From Schauerella fraxinea (lineage in GTDB: Bacteria > Pseudomonadota > Gammaproteobacteria > Burkholderiales > Burkholderiaceae_B): a stretch of 64,000 nt of DNA. This document shows positions 8,259-16,838 of this stretch, piece by piece. The stretch spans positions 186,001-250,000 of the forward strand of contig JAVDKL010000003.1 in assembly GCA_030849965.1 (NCBI GenBank). The letters are read 5' to 3'. The notes beneath the pieces are model-generated. The model was not told the origin of the DNA, made no database searches, and saw nothing but the letters and a program-made list of their open reading frames with translations. A program made the position numbers and the translations under genes. Positions within the stretch are counted from its first letter, which is position 1; every line of letters begins with the position of its first letter.

Positions 8259-9092
8259 ATGGCTTTACTACTGGATGTGCTCACCACCGCGGCGATGTTG
8301 TTCATCGTCACGGCCGGGCTGATGATGATCTTCGGCGTGATGAAGATCGTCAACTTCGCGCACGGTGCACTGCTCACGATGGGCGGCTACGTCAGCTACG
8401 TGGTCACGCATCTCAAACTCGATCCCTGGCTGAGCTGGCCGCTGGCCTTTGTGTGCGGCATGGTGGCGGGCTTGATCATCGAGTATCTGGTAGTGAGGCC
8501 GTTGTACAAGCGGCCGCTGGACGCGATCCTGGCCACCTGGGGCCTGGGCATCATCATCGGGCAACTGATCGTGATCGCGTTCGGCCGCGAAGTGCAGTTC
8601 ACCAATACGCCGCTGGACGGCATGTGGACGCTCGCCGGTACCGGCTACTCGGCCTATCGGCTGCTGCTGATTCCGGTGGCGGTAGTGCTGTGCGTGGTGC
8701 TCACGGCCCTGCTCAACGGCACGCGCTTCGGTGTGAACACGCGTGCCGTCATCATGAATGAAACCCTGGCGAGCGGGCTCGGCATCAATGCCGGCCGCAT
8801 TCGCTTCATCACCTTCAGCCTGGGCGCGGGCTTGGGCACCTTGGCCGGCACGCTGGTGTCGCCGTTGTCCAGTGTGGACCCCAACATGGGCGTGGGCTGG
8901 CTGGTCAGCGCGTTCATGCTTGTGATGGTGTCGGGCCATTCCATGGTCAGTTTGATGGCGACCTGCCTGGTGTTCGGCGCGGCGCAAGTGCTGGTCAGCA
9001 TCTACTTCAGCCCCGTGTTGGGCGGCCTGACGATCGCGGTGCTTGCGGCGCTCACCCTTCGTATTCGTCCTAAAGGATTCGCGCATGACTGA
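8259..9092 (+). CDS. ABC transporter permease, LivH/UrtB type
   Basis: A 277-residue inner-membrane permease of the LivH family (BPD_transp_2). The typical features are FGVMKIVNFAHGALLTMGGY near the start, several hydrophobic helices and RAVIMNETLASGLGIN, the cytoplasmic loop. It lies 26 bases after the binding-protein gene with GGAG upstream, and its last 8 bases overlap the start of the permease-ATPase fusion, indicating coupling. It forms the membrane pore with the LivM half of the next protein. Confidence 0.92.
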   Translation: MALLLDVLTTAAMLFIVTAGLMMIFGVMKIVNFAHGALLTMGGYVSYVVTHLKLDPWLSWPLAFVCGMVAGLIIEYLVVRPLYKRPLDAILATWGLGIIIGQLIVIAFGREVQFTNTPLDGMWTLAGTGYSAYRLLLIPVAVVLCVVLTALLNGTRFGVNTRAVIMNETLASGLGINAGRIRFITFSLGAGLGTLAGTLVSPLSSVDPNMGVGWLVSAFMLVMVSGHSMVSLMATCLVFGAAQVLVSIYFSPVLGGLTIAVLAALTLRIRPKGFAHD

Positions 9093-10923
9093 CGCTACTG
9101 TTGCCGCGCGGACCCCACGCAAACCGGTTTCGGTGGCCGGCTTGGCCGCCTTGGGCGGACTCGGCCTGGCCCTTGTGGTGGTGGGCCCGTATGTGTTCGA
9201 CACGTATCTGTTGAACATCCTGATCAAGGCATTCTTCTTTGCCATCGCTGCCATCACGGTAGATGTGCTGTGGGGCTACACCGGGTACCTCACCTTCGGT
9301 CAATCGGCCTTCTTCGGTGTGGGCGCGTATGCGGCCGGGCTGATCTTTACGCATTACGGATTCTCGGCCGCCACGGTGGCGGCGGCGGTTGGGGCGGCGA
9401 TCGTCTGCACCGGGCTTCTGGCCGCGCTCGTGGGCTGGCTGTCGTTCTATCGCGGGGCCTCGCCGTTTTTCGCCACCGTGATTTCGCTCGTCGTGCCGAT
9501 CGTCCTTTCGCAGTTGCTGCTGTCGGGCGGGGAATGGACGGGTTCGAGCTCCGGGCTCACCGGCTACGAAACCTTCGACTGGTCGCTCGAGGCGTGGTTT
9601 TGGGTGTCGGGCGGCGCGTTGCTCGTGGTGGGCACGATCGCCTGGCTCGCCATGCGCAGTGACGGTGGACGGGTGCTCACCGCTATCCGCGACAACGAAT
9701 CGCGCTGCGAGTATCTGGGCATCCGCGTCTCGCGCGTGAAAATCATGCTGTTGATCGCCATGGGTATCGTGGCGGGCCTGGCTGGCTTCGGCTATGGCGC
9801 TTTCAGCGGCGTGGTCGCGCCCGAGCTCTCCGGTTTCGTGCTCGGCACCGAACTCATCATCTGGGTGGCCCTGGGCGGACGCGGCACCTTGTGGGGGCCA
9901 TTGATCGGCGCGGTGCTCATCAACGTCGCCAGCGCCTACCTGAGCGGCAGCATGCCGTTTGCCTGGCAACTTATCCTGGGCAGCGCGTTCGTAGCGGTGA
10001 TCGTGCTGTTGCCGCAAGGGCTGATTCCCTTGCTGCTGCGCCCGTTTGGGTTTGGACGGCATACTGCGACGACGCCGGATTTGATCGAGCGCCCCTTGCC
10101 GCCGGTCGACACCGCCGATACGTCGCCGGCCTTGGTCATGCAAGACGTCACACGCCGCTTCGGGTCGCTGCACGTGCTGCAGGGCATCTCGTTCTCAGCG
10201 CATGCCGGCGAACTGGTGGGGCTGATCGGGCCCAACGGTGCGGGCAAGACCACGCTGATGCGCTGCATGAGCGATGGGGCAGACCGCACCAGTGGCAATG
10301 TGGCCTTGTGCGGCAACGATATCGGCCGCCTGTCGCCGCAGGCCTGCGTGCGCTTCGGTCTCGGCCGCAAGTTCCAAAATGCCAACGTGTTCGAGAGCCT
10401 CACGGTAGGCGAAAGCCTGCGTATCGCGGGTACCTTGCTGGAGCGGCCATCGCTCTGGCGCCGCTCGCAGGTATTAGCGTTGCCCGCCTATGCCCTCGAC
10501 GTGGTGCGCACCACCGGGCTCGACCACAAGCTCGATGCCGTGGCGCGCGATCTCTCGCATGGCGAGCAGCAAGCGCTTGAACTGGCCATGGTGCTCGCCC
10601 TGGCGCCGCGCATCGTGTTGCTGGACGAGCCGACTGCGGGTTTGAGCAAGCATGAACGCACACAGATCGGGGAGATCCTCAGCGCCTTGGCGCACCGCTA
10701 CGGCTTGTGCTGCCTGCTGGTGGAACACGATCTCGACTTCGTCGAGCAGATCGCCACCCGCATCGTGGTGCTGCATCAGGGCAAGCTGGTGATGGAAGGC
10801 AGCTTCCAGGACGTGGTCAATTCGGAGCTCGTGCGCAACATCTATGCGGGTACGGCGCAACCGGTGCCGGATGCGCCGAAAGAAGATCCACCCCGATCCG
10901 ATACCTCGAAGGAGTCGACATGA
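9085..10923 (+). CDS. Fused LivM permease and LivG ATPase of ABC transporter
   Basis: A 612-residue fusion. Residues about 25-320 are a LivM/UrtC-type permease (VDVLWGYTGYLTFGQSAFFG, AIRDNESRCEYLGIRVS). Residues about 350-595 are a LivG/UrtD-type ATPase with Walker A GPNGAGKTT, signature LSHGEQQ and Walker B IVLLDEPTAG, ending with a short Pro/charged tail. In most genomes these are two separate genes. The ATG at 9085 (MTDATVAA) overlaps the livH stop by 8 bases; an earlier in-frame ATG at 9043 lies inside livH and is less likely. The start of the LivF gene overlaps its stop (ATGA). Confidence 0.92.
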   Translation: MTDATVAARTPRKPVSVAGLAALGGLGLALVVVGPYVFDTYLLNILIKAFFFAIAAITVDVLWGYTGYLTFGQSAFFGVGAYAAGLIFTHYGFSAATVAAAVGAAIVCTGLLAALVGWLSFYRGASPFFATVISLVVPIVLSQLLLSGGEWTGSSSGLTGYETFDWSLEAWFWVSGGALLVVGTIAWLAMRSDGGRVLTAIRDNESRCEYLGIRVSRVKIMLLIAMGIVAGLAGFGYGAFSGVVAPELSGFVLGTELIIWVALGGRGTLWGPLIGAVLINVASAYLSGSMPFAWQLILGSAFVAVIVLLPQGLIPLLLRPFGFGRHTATTPDLIERPLPPVDTADTSPALVMQDVTRRFGSLHVLQGISFSAHAGELVGLIGPNGAGKTTLMRCMSDGADRTSGNVALCGNDIGRLSPQACVRFGLGRKFQNANVFESLTVGESLRIAGTLLERPSLWRRSQVLALPAYALDVVRTTGLDHKLDAVARDLSHGEQQALELAMVLALAPRIVLLDEPTAGLSKHERTQIGEILSALAHRYGLCCLLVEHDLDFVEQIATRIVVLHQGKLVMEGSFQDVVNSELVRNIYAGTAQPVPDAPKEDPPRSDTSKEST

Positions 10924-11621
10924 GCAGCTTGCAACTCCAGGGCGTGAGCAGCGGCTATAAAGCCTCGGTGGTGCTGCGCGATCTGTCGCTCGATATCGCT
11001 GCGGGCGAAGCCGTGGCGCTTTTGGGCAAGAACGGCATGGGCAAGAGCACGCTGCTCAAAACCATCATGGGCTATCTGCCCAAGCACAGCGGCCACGTGC
11101 GGCTCGACGGCACCGACATCACCCGTACCGCGCCGCACCGCGTGGCACGCATGGGCGTGGCCTATGCCGCGCAAGAGCAGGCCATCTTCGCCGACCTCAG
11201 CATCCGCGACAACCTGCGCATCGGGCTGGCGCGCGAAGGCGATTTCGCGGCGCGGTTCGACGCCATCGAGCCGATCTTTCCGGTGTTCAAGACGCGGCTC
11301 AAGCAATACGCCGGCACGCTCTCGGGCGGCGAACAGAAAATGCTGCTTGTGGCCCGTGCGCTGATGATGCGGCCATCCGTTATTCTCTTGGACGAAATCA
11401 CCGAAGGCTTGCAGCCCTCGGTCATCGACCGGTTGGCGCAAGCGTTACTCTGGGAACGGAAGACGCACGGCACCACCATGCTGGTGATCGAGCAAAACGT
11501 GGCGTTCGCCCTGCAGGTAGCCGATCGTTTCGTGGTGCTCAAGCAAGGCGAGATCGTCGAACAGGGCAATGCACGCGACACAACCGCCGCTGAAACCGTC
11601 TTCGCCTACTTGCGCGTGTGA
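10920..11621 (+). CDS. ABC transporter ATP-binding protein, LivF/UrtE type
   Basis: A 233-residue ATPase with Walker A GKNGMGKST, a signature region LSGGEQKMLLVARALM and Walker B VILLDEITEGLQP, all typical of LivF/UrtE. The ATG at 10920 overlaps the stop of the permease-ATPase gene (ATGA) with GGAGT upstream. It completes the importer as the second nucleotide-binding subunit, giving a full five-domain transporter encoded by four genes. Confidence 0.93.
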   Translation: MSSLQLQGVSSGYKASVVLRDLSLDIAAGEAVALLGKNGMGKSTLLKTIMGYLPKHSGHVRLDGTDITRTAPHRVARMGVAYAAQEQAIFADLSIRDNLRIGLAREGDFAARFDAIEPIFPVFKTRLKQYAGTLSGGEQKMLLVARALMMRPSVILLDEITEGLQPSVIDRLAQALLWERKTHGTTMLVIEQNVAFALQVADRFVVLKQGEIVEQGNARDTTAAETVFAYLRV

Positions 11622-11651
11622 CGGGCATCAACGGCCGATAAAGGTAAACAC

Positions 11652-12794
11652 ATGGCGGCTCTCAAGCCCGCATCGTCGGATTGGCCCATCGGTATTCTGT
11701 TCTCGCGCACCGGCGTGACCGGCGTGACGGGAAACGAACACTTCCTGGGCACCGCATTGGCCATCGAGGAAATCAACGCGCAAGGCGGCGTACTCGATCG
11801 GCTGTTGGCGCCGGTGGTGTACGACCCCAAGAGCGACCCCGAAGAGTATCGACGGCTCGCCACGCGCCTCATGACTGAAGATGACGTCAACGTGATCTTC
11901 GGCTGCAGCACGTCGTCCAGCCGCAAGGCCGTGCTGCCGGTGATCGAGCGCAACAACGGCCTGCTCTGGTATTGCTCGTTCTACGAGGGCTTCGAGTACT
12001 CGCCCAACGTGATCTACACCGGTGCCGTGCTCAACCAGAACAGCATGCAACTGGCGGCGTACCTGCTGCAAAACAAAGGCTCGCGGTTTTTCCTTGTGGG
12101 GTCGGACTACATCTACCCGCGCGAATCCAATCGCGTCATGCGCGATATGGTCGAGCAGCATGGCGGCGAGATCCTGGACGAGGTGTATCTACCGCTGTCG
12201 GCCGGCCCTGATGACGTGGCCGAGGTGATCCGCGACATCCAGGCCGCGCAGCCCGAGGTGGTGTTTTCGACCGTGGTGGGTGATTCGGCCCGCACGCTTT
12301 ACACGCAGTACGCGCAGAGCGGCATGGATCCCAAGCAGGTGCCCATCGCCAGCCTCTCGATGGCCGAGGAAGAGATCCGCCTGATCGGGCCGGAACTGTG
12401 CGTGGGCCACATCACCGCCGCCACCTATTTCAACTCACTCGACAACGATAGCAATCGCCGCTTTACCGCGCTGTGGCGCAGCCGCTATGGCGATCGGCCT
12501 ACTAGCACCTGGTCGGAAACGGCGTACAACCAGGTGCACCTTTTCGCGCGTGCGCTGGAGCGCAACGGCAGCCTGGACACCGCCAAACTCGTGCGCACGG
12601 CGCATTCGGTGCGCTACGACTCGCCCGAAGGCCAGCTCGAGATCGACGCGGAAAATAATCACTGCCTGCTCACCCCGCGCATCGGCATGTGCAACGCAGC
12701 TGGTCAATTCGACGTGATCTGGCAAGGCTCCGCGCCCGTCAAACCCGATCCTTACCTGAGCAGTTTCGGCTTGGCCGAATTCTGGCTGGCCTAG
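11652..12794 (+). CDS. AmiC-like cytosolic amide sensor / negative regulator
   Basis: A 380-residue protein of the Peripla_BP_5 fold without any signal peptide: it starts MAALKPASSDWPIGILFSRT. The family includes AmiC of Pseudomonas, which holds AmiR inactive until a small amide binds. AmiC-like stretches include AIEEINAQGGVLDR, STSSSRKAVLPV and FFLVGSDYIYPRESN. Immediately downstream (4 bases) is an ANTAR-domain gene, the same amiC-amiR order. Lack of a signal peptide distinguishes it from the operon's own transport binding protein, of which it is a paralogue. It most likely senses the imported amide and releases AmiR. Alternative: a cytosol-retained transport protein, less likely given the neighbour. 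Confidence 0.88.
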   Translation: MAALKPASSDWPIGILFSRTGVTGVTGNEHFLGTALAIEEINAQGGVLDRLLAPVVYDPKSDPEEYRRLATRLMTEDDVNVIFGCSTSSSRKAVLPVIERNNGLLWYCSFYEGFEYSPNVIYTGAVLNQNSMQLAAYLLQNKGSRFFLVGSDYIYPRESNRVMRDMVEQHGGEILDEVYLPLSAGPDDVAEVIRDIQAAQPEVVFSTVVGDSARTLYTQYAQSGMDPKQVPIASLSMAEEEIRLIGPELCVGHITAATYFNSLDNDSNRRFTALWRSRYGDRPTSTWSETAYNQVHLFARALERNGSLDTAKLVRTAHSVRYDSPEGQLEIDAENNHCLLTPRIGMCNAAGQFDVIWQGSAPVKPDPYLSSFGLAEFWLA

Positions 12795-12798
12795 CGCG

Positions 12799-13413
12799 AT
12801 GAGCAGCATCCGCCGACTTTATGAAGACCTGCGCAGCATTTGCGTGGCCGTCGTGCATCCCCCAGGCGAAGATCGCGACCTGCTGATCGAGCAGCTCAAG
12901 CGCATCGGTTGCCGCCTGCAGATCGTATGGCCGTTTCCCACCGAGATTCCGGCAGGGGCCGATGTGATCTTCTTTCACGTGTCGCAAGATCTACCGGGCG
13001 GCGGCATCTGGTGCGCAAGCTCTTGCGACGCCACATTGATCGCGCTGTCCGACTACGAAAGCCCCACCACGCTGAAGTTGCTGCTCGATACCAGCGCACA
13101 CGGCGTGCTGACCAAGCCGTTTCGGTCATCCGGCGTGCTGAGCACCCTGGTGCTGGCCCGTTCCGCGCAAGGCTTTCAGCAGCGGCAGCAAGCCAAGATC
13201 AGGAAGCTTGAAGAAACGATCAAGTCGCGCCGCATGATCGACAAGGCCATCAAAGTGCTGGTGGACAACCAAGGCATGAACGACGTGCAAGCCTACGAAC
13301 ACATGCGCGCACGGGCGACTAGCCTGCGCATCACCGTGGCCGAAGTGGCAGCCATGGCGATCGATGCGCAGGAAGCGATGGAGAAGTTGGGATTGGGGAA
13401 GGCGGGGCGGTGA
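12799..13413 (+). CDS. AmiR-like ANTAR-domain antiterminator
   Basis: A 204-residue protein with an N-terminal pseudo-receiver region (about 10-130; no clear phospho-Asp setting), a coiled-coil stretch around QRQQAKIRKLEETIKSRR and a C-terminal ANTAR domain (MIDKAIKVLVDNQGMNDVQA, then ITVAEVAAMAIDAQ). ANTAR proteins bind paired hairpins in leader RNA and prevent terminator formation. Its natural target would be the terminator-bearing leader at 5989-6125 in front of the nitrilase. The AmiC-like gene is 4 bases upstream. The family assignment is strong; the RNA target is inferred. Confidence 0.88.
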   Translation: MSSIRRLYEDLRSICVAVVHPPGEDRDLLIEQLKRIGCRLQIVWPFPTEIPAGADVIFFHVSQDLPGGGIWCASSCDATLIALSDYESPTTLKLLLDTSAHGVLTKPFRSSGVLSTLVLARSAQGFQQRQQAKIRKLEETIKSRRMIDKAIKVLVDNQGMNDVQAYEHMRARATSLRITVAEVAAMAIDAQEAMEKLGLGKAGR

Positions 13414-13432
13414 CGCGGGCGGGGCGGTGACG
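13401..13432. repeat. 15-base direct repeat at the end of the AmiR-like gene
   Basis: GGCGGGGCGGTGACG occurs at 13401-13415 and again at 13418-13432. The first copy contains the stop codon of the antiterminator gene. It is probably a replication-slippage duplication; no function is suggested. The remaining bases up to 13622 show no gene or terminator that I can support. Confidence 0.7.
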
Positions 13433-13622
13433 GAGGTAAGTGCGCATCACGAGGCGCGCCGACGTTACGAATACCTGATGAATCGCAGTCGGCGCATCGT
13501 CATGCCCGCCAAAGAATATTCTTCGCCGAGGACCACGCTAATTACCCGGCCTTGTGACAATAAGCTGGTCGTTCGGGCGAGCGCGCTTGAGCACCGATTC
13601 GCGACCGGCGTCCCATCGCGCG

Positions 13623-15911
13623 CTAGCGTGGCGGTTTGGCCAACCAGTTCTCGAACGGCGTCACGTCCATATTGCCGGGCACGTACCAAACCTTGCGCGT
13701 CTTGTCCCACTGCGCGCCCATCGCCTTGACGATGTCCTTGTCGGCATACGCCACCCGCAGGTCGCGGCGGCTCTGCGTGGCTTGCGGCAAAGCCGTATTG
13801 CGGCGTACGGCCGTGTCGGCTCGACCGCGGGTGGCGCCCAACTGCATCTGGGCGATAAAGCTGCTCCGCGCGACCGGGTCCGCCGGTGCAATCAATGTAA
13901 GCCTTGTCTTAGGGCGCGTCGCTGCCACGTAAAACAAATTCTCTTCTTCCTTGAATGCCCGCAGCGGATTGGGAAACTCGCTCGCCGCCATATAAGGCAG
14001 GATCACGTGATCGAATTCCTTGCCCTTGGCATGCGCCACACAATCCAGTGCCACTAGATCCCGCGCCTTGCGTGTGCCGGCAAACGCGTCGGCCTGACCG
14101 ATCCAGTCCGCAAAGTCGCGCACGTTCTTGCCGGAAGCCCGCGCGGCTTCGATAAAACCCGCCACCGACTTCGCAATCACCGATGCATCGTACGGATGCA
14201 CATACACACGACGCGCGAGGGCTTCCATGCCAATCCGTTCGCAGATCTCGGTGAGCGCCACGTGGGCAGGCGTATCCGCTTCCAGCGCCTGCACATACGC
14301 CACCGCCTGGGCGATGCGCGCACTGGCCGCAGCCGCGCCCACACGTTGAATCTGGCCTTCGAAGAAATACTTGAGCGTGCCGGGGTCGCGCGCGATCGTG
14401 GTCTTGGCTTCTTCCAACGCGGCCGGCGTCATCGGCACCTCGCCAAACATCGACAGCGATTCCACAATCGCCTCGCGACTTGCAGGCGAGGCGACCTTCT
14501 CGAGATTATTCAGCGCGATCGCAAACATGCCGCGCAAAAACAAGATCTCTTCCCGCTGCAGATAGCTGTTCATCGTCAACGTGCGATAGCCGATATCGGC
14601 CTGCATCAACGCGTTCTCGATCTCGATGGACTGATGGCTATCGCGCAGCAAGATGGCACATCCATCCAGCGGCTTGCGGTCGCGGCGCCATTTGGCGATG
14701 GCTTCGACGACGCGGGTGGCGCATGTGATGGCGTTAGCCGATGCGGGACGCACTAAAGCGTCTTGCGATTGGGTCGCCACATCACCGGAGGCCGCGGCAC
14801 CGGACGCCTCTCCCGTCTCGCGGCTGGCGCGGTCGGTGTGCTCGACAGCCTCGTGTGATGCCCCATCGCCAGCGTTCGCCGGCCCGTAGAACACCACGTT
14901 GATCTCGGTCTTCATCGGCAGCTTCGAGTCCACCGGCTTGCGCTTGAACGCCTCCATCGCATAGGCCAGGTGCGGCCCGTGGCGATACGTCATCGTCAAC
15001 GGATAATGCGCACACTGTGGAAACACGGCCGAAAAGCGTTGATTCAAATACGCCTCGTCCGCACCCATCTGCGAATAGATCACCTGATCGCGATCGCCTA
15101 CGCCCACGAAGTAGAGCTTATCCATCTTCAGCAGCGCTTCGAGGATGCGAAACGACGCCTCGTTCAGATCGTGCAGCTCATCGCCCACCACCAGGCGGTA
15201 AGCCGGGAAGGCCTCGATCGTTTCGGGATCGTCGCGCAGCGCCCGCGCCAGATCGTAGGTGGCATCGAAAAAACCGCGTGACGGCACTTCGCCAAACGTG
15301 CCCAGCCGGTGCTTCTCGTATTCGATCGACCACAGATAATCGGTCAGCGGCACGCCCAAGTCTTCAGCGATGTATTCCAGGTCGAGCCCTTCGTCCACGC
15401 TATCGAACGCCATCGTGGCTTTCATGCGCAGCAGCGCTTCCAGAAACTGGCTCACCGCCAGATTGTGCGTGCGGATCTCGAGCTGTTCCGATTTGCTCGG
15501 ATAGTTGCTGCTCACGTCTTCGAGCGCCGCCAGGGCATGCACCTTCTGCTCGCGTGCCGATTGCATCGCCAGCGGCTTGGCGTCTTCCAGATTGCCCAGC
15601 ACGCGCGCAGCAAACTCATCCATCGTCTGCACGCGGATCTTCCTGGCGGTGTTGTAGGCGATGCCCACTTCCACCAGCCGCGTCTGCATCACTTGCTTGG
15701 CCTCGGGCGTGAACGTGAGCGCCAGGATGTCTTCCGGGGGAAGCCCGCGGGTAAGCGCTTCACCGATACGCAAGGCGAGTGTGGTGGTTTTTGCTGCACC
15801 TGCGTTGGCCGCGACCAGGGTCACGCGACTGCGCGAAAGCTGAATGGCACGCTGCTCGTCGGTCGGGACAAAACCGGCGGGGATGAACTGCACAGGGGAG
15901 GGTTGGGTCAT
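13623..15911 (-). CDS. UvrD/Rep-like superfamily 1 helicase with C-terminal DUF5710 domain
   Basis: A 762-residue protein. Motif I is AANAGAAKTTT (about 34-44), motif II reads VVGDELHD in place of the usual DEAQD, motif III VGDRDQVIYSQ, and motif VI ENLFYVAATRPKTRL, which together mark a UvrD/PcrA-type ATPase. A low-complexity insert rich in Ala, Glu and Ser lies around residues 365-405. The last 45 or so residues (VAYADKDIVKAMGAQWDKTR then WYVP) match the DUF5710 module often found on plasmid primases and other DNA enzymes. Start ATG 15911 is chosen because the family N-terminus (FVPTDEQRAIQL) follows shortly. It stands alone, convergent with the amide operon. Confidence 0.85.
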   Translation of the reverse strand: MTQPSPVQFIPAGFVPTDEQRAIQLSRSRVTLVAANAGAAKTTTLALRIGEALTRGLPPEDILALTFTPEAKQVMQTRLVEVGIAYNTARKIRVQTMDEFAARVLGNLEDAKPLAMQSAREQKVHALAALEDVSSNYPSKSEQLEIRTHNLAVSQFLEALLRMKATMAFDSVDEGLDLEYIAEDLGVPLTDYLWSIEYEKHRLGTFGEVPSRGFFDATYDLARALRDDPETIEAFPAYRLVVGDELHDLNEASFRILEALLKMDKLYFVGVGDRDQVIYSQMGADEAYLNQRFSAVFPQCAHYPLTMTYRHGPHLAYAMEAFKRKPVDSKLPMKTEINVVFYGPANAGDGASHEAVEHTDRASRETGEASGAAASGDVATQSQDALVRPASANAITCATRVVEAIAKWRRDRKPLDGCAILLRDSHQSIEIENALMQADIGYRTLTMNSYLQREEILFLRGMFAIALNNLEKVASPASREAIVESLSMFGEVPMTPAALEEAKTTIARDPGTLKYFFEGQIQRVGAAAASARIAQAVAYVQALEADTPAHVALTEICERIGMEALARRVYVHPYDASVIAKSVAGFIEAARASGKNVRDFADWIGQADAFAGTRKARDLVALDCVAHAKGKEFDHVILPYMAASEFPNPLRAFKEEENLFYVAATRPKTRLTLIAPADPVARSSFIAQMQLGATRGRADTAVRRNTALPQATQSRRDLRVAYADKDIVKAMGAQWDKTRKVWYVPGNMDVTPFENWLAKPPR

Positions 15912-16145
15912 TGCTGAAGACGGGAAGTATGGCGAATCGTGCCCGCCGATAGTACGCGATATGGGGGGAGTGGCCGCAGGCACGCATGAGGTGTTTAGTG
16001 CGGCAACCTAGGGAAATCGCTTCCCGTGCAAACCCTGATTGCCGGGTTTTGTTGCAGCGCACACAATCGATCGCAGAAGGTGTTTTGGATTTGTGTATCC
16101 ACTTTTAAGTGTGACGAAACGAATGCCCATTGCTCCCTGTTCGCT

Positions 16146-16826
16146 ATGAGTGCCGCACCCGAACTCGAACCTTTTGCCCTCACGGCGGAAGCCGAGGCCT
16201 ATCGCTATATCCACGCCGCGATCCGCACGGGCGTGTATCCGCCGGGCTTTCGGCTCATTCCCGAGGACATCGCCGCAAGCATCGGCACCAGTCGCATGCC
16301 CGTGCGCGAAGCCTTCCGCCGCCTGGCCTCCGAGGGGCTGGTCACCATCCGCCCCAATCGTGGCGCCATGGTGACGGGATTGAGCCTGGACGAGATGCAG
16401 GAGGTGTTCGAGATGCGTGCCGCGCTCGAAGGCATGGCTGTTCGACTGGCCGCGCCGCACATGACGCCCGCCAACCTCGCGGTCATGGAGCGGATGCTGA
16501 ACGATATGGACGGGCATCTCGATAACCTTTCCGATTGGGCGCACGCCCACCAGAACCTGCATGCCTACTTGTGTGGATTGAGCCAGCGGCCGCGGCTCAC
16601 GCGCCACATCGCCGCACTCCATACGCTGATCGAGCCTTATATGCGGCTCTGGATCAAGGCGCTCGACCGGCCTTTTGGCGCGCGTGAGCACCACATCGAA
16701 TTGCTGAATGCCTTACGCAGCCGCGACCCCGATATCGCCGAGGCTGCCATGCGTCATCACGTGCAGGCCACCGTGCCTGAGCTTATGCAGTTCCTTGCGT
16801 CTCGCGCCCAAACCGCCTCATCCTGA
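16146..16826 (+). CDS. GntR-family transcriptional regulator (FCD subfamily)
   Basis: A 226-residue regulator: winged helix at about 15-80 (IHAAIRTGVYPPGFRL, SRMPVREAFRRLASEGLV) and a helical FCD ligand-binding domain to about 215 (EMQEVFEMRAALEGMAVRLA, and a C-terminal His-rich HHIELLNALRSRD). It lies 12 bases before a peptide-type transporter operon on the same strand and probably controls it. A small dyad GTGTATCCAC at 16093-16102 upstream could be an operator, but this is weak. Start chosen at ATG 16146, since the frame upstream is Cys-rich and unlike any GntR N-terminus. Confidence 0.9.
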   Translation: MSAAPELEPFALTAEAEAYRYIHAAIRTGVYPPGFRLIPEDIAASIGTSRMPVREAFRRLASEGLVTIRPNRGAMVTGLSLDEMQEVFEMRAALEGMAVRLAAPHMTPANLAVMERMLNDMDGHLDNLSDWAHAHQNLHAYLCGLSQRPRLTRHIAALHTLIEPYMRLWIKALDRPFGAREHHIELLNALRSRDPDIAEAAMRHHVQATVPELMQFLASRAQTASS

Positions 16827-16838
16827 AGGAAATTTGAA

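Noticed and set aside
16029-16050. Terminator-like hairpin AAACCC/GGGTTT before the GntR gene
   Set aside because: Stem of only six pairs with weak T-run and no rightward gene upstream to terminate.
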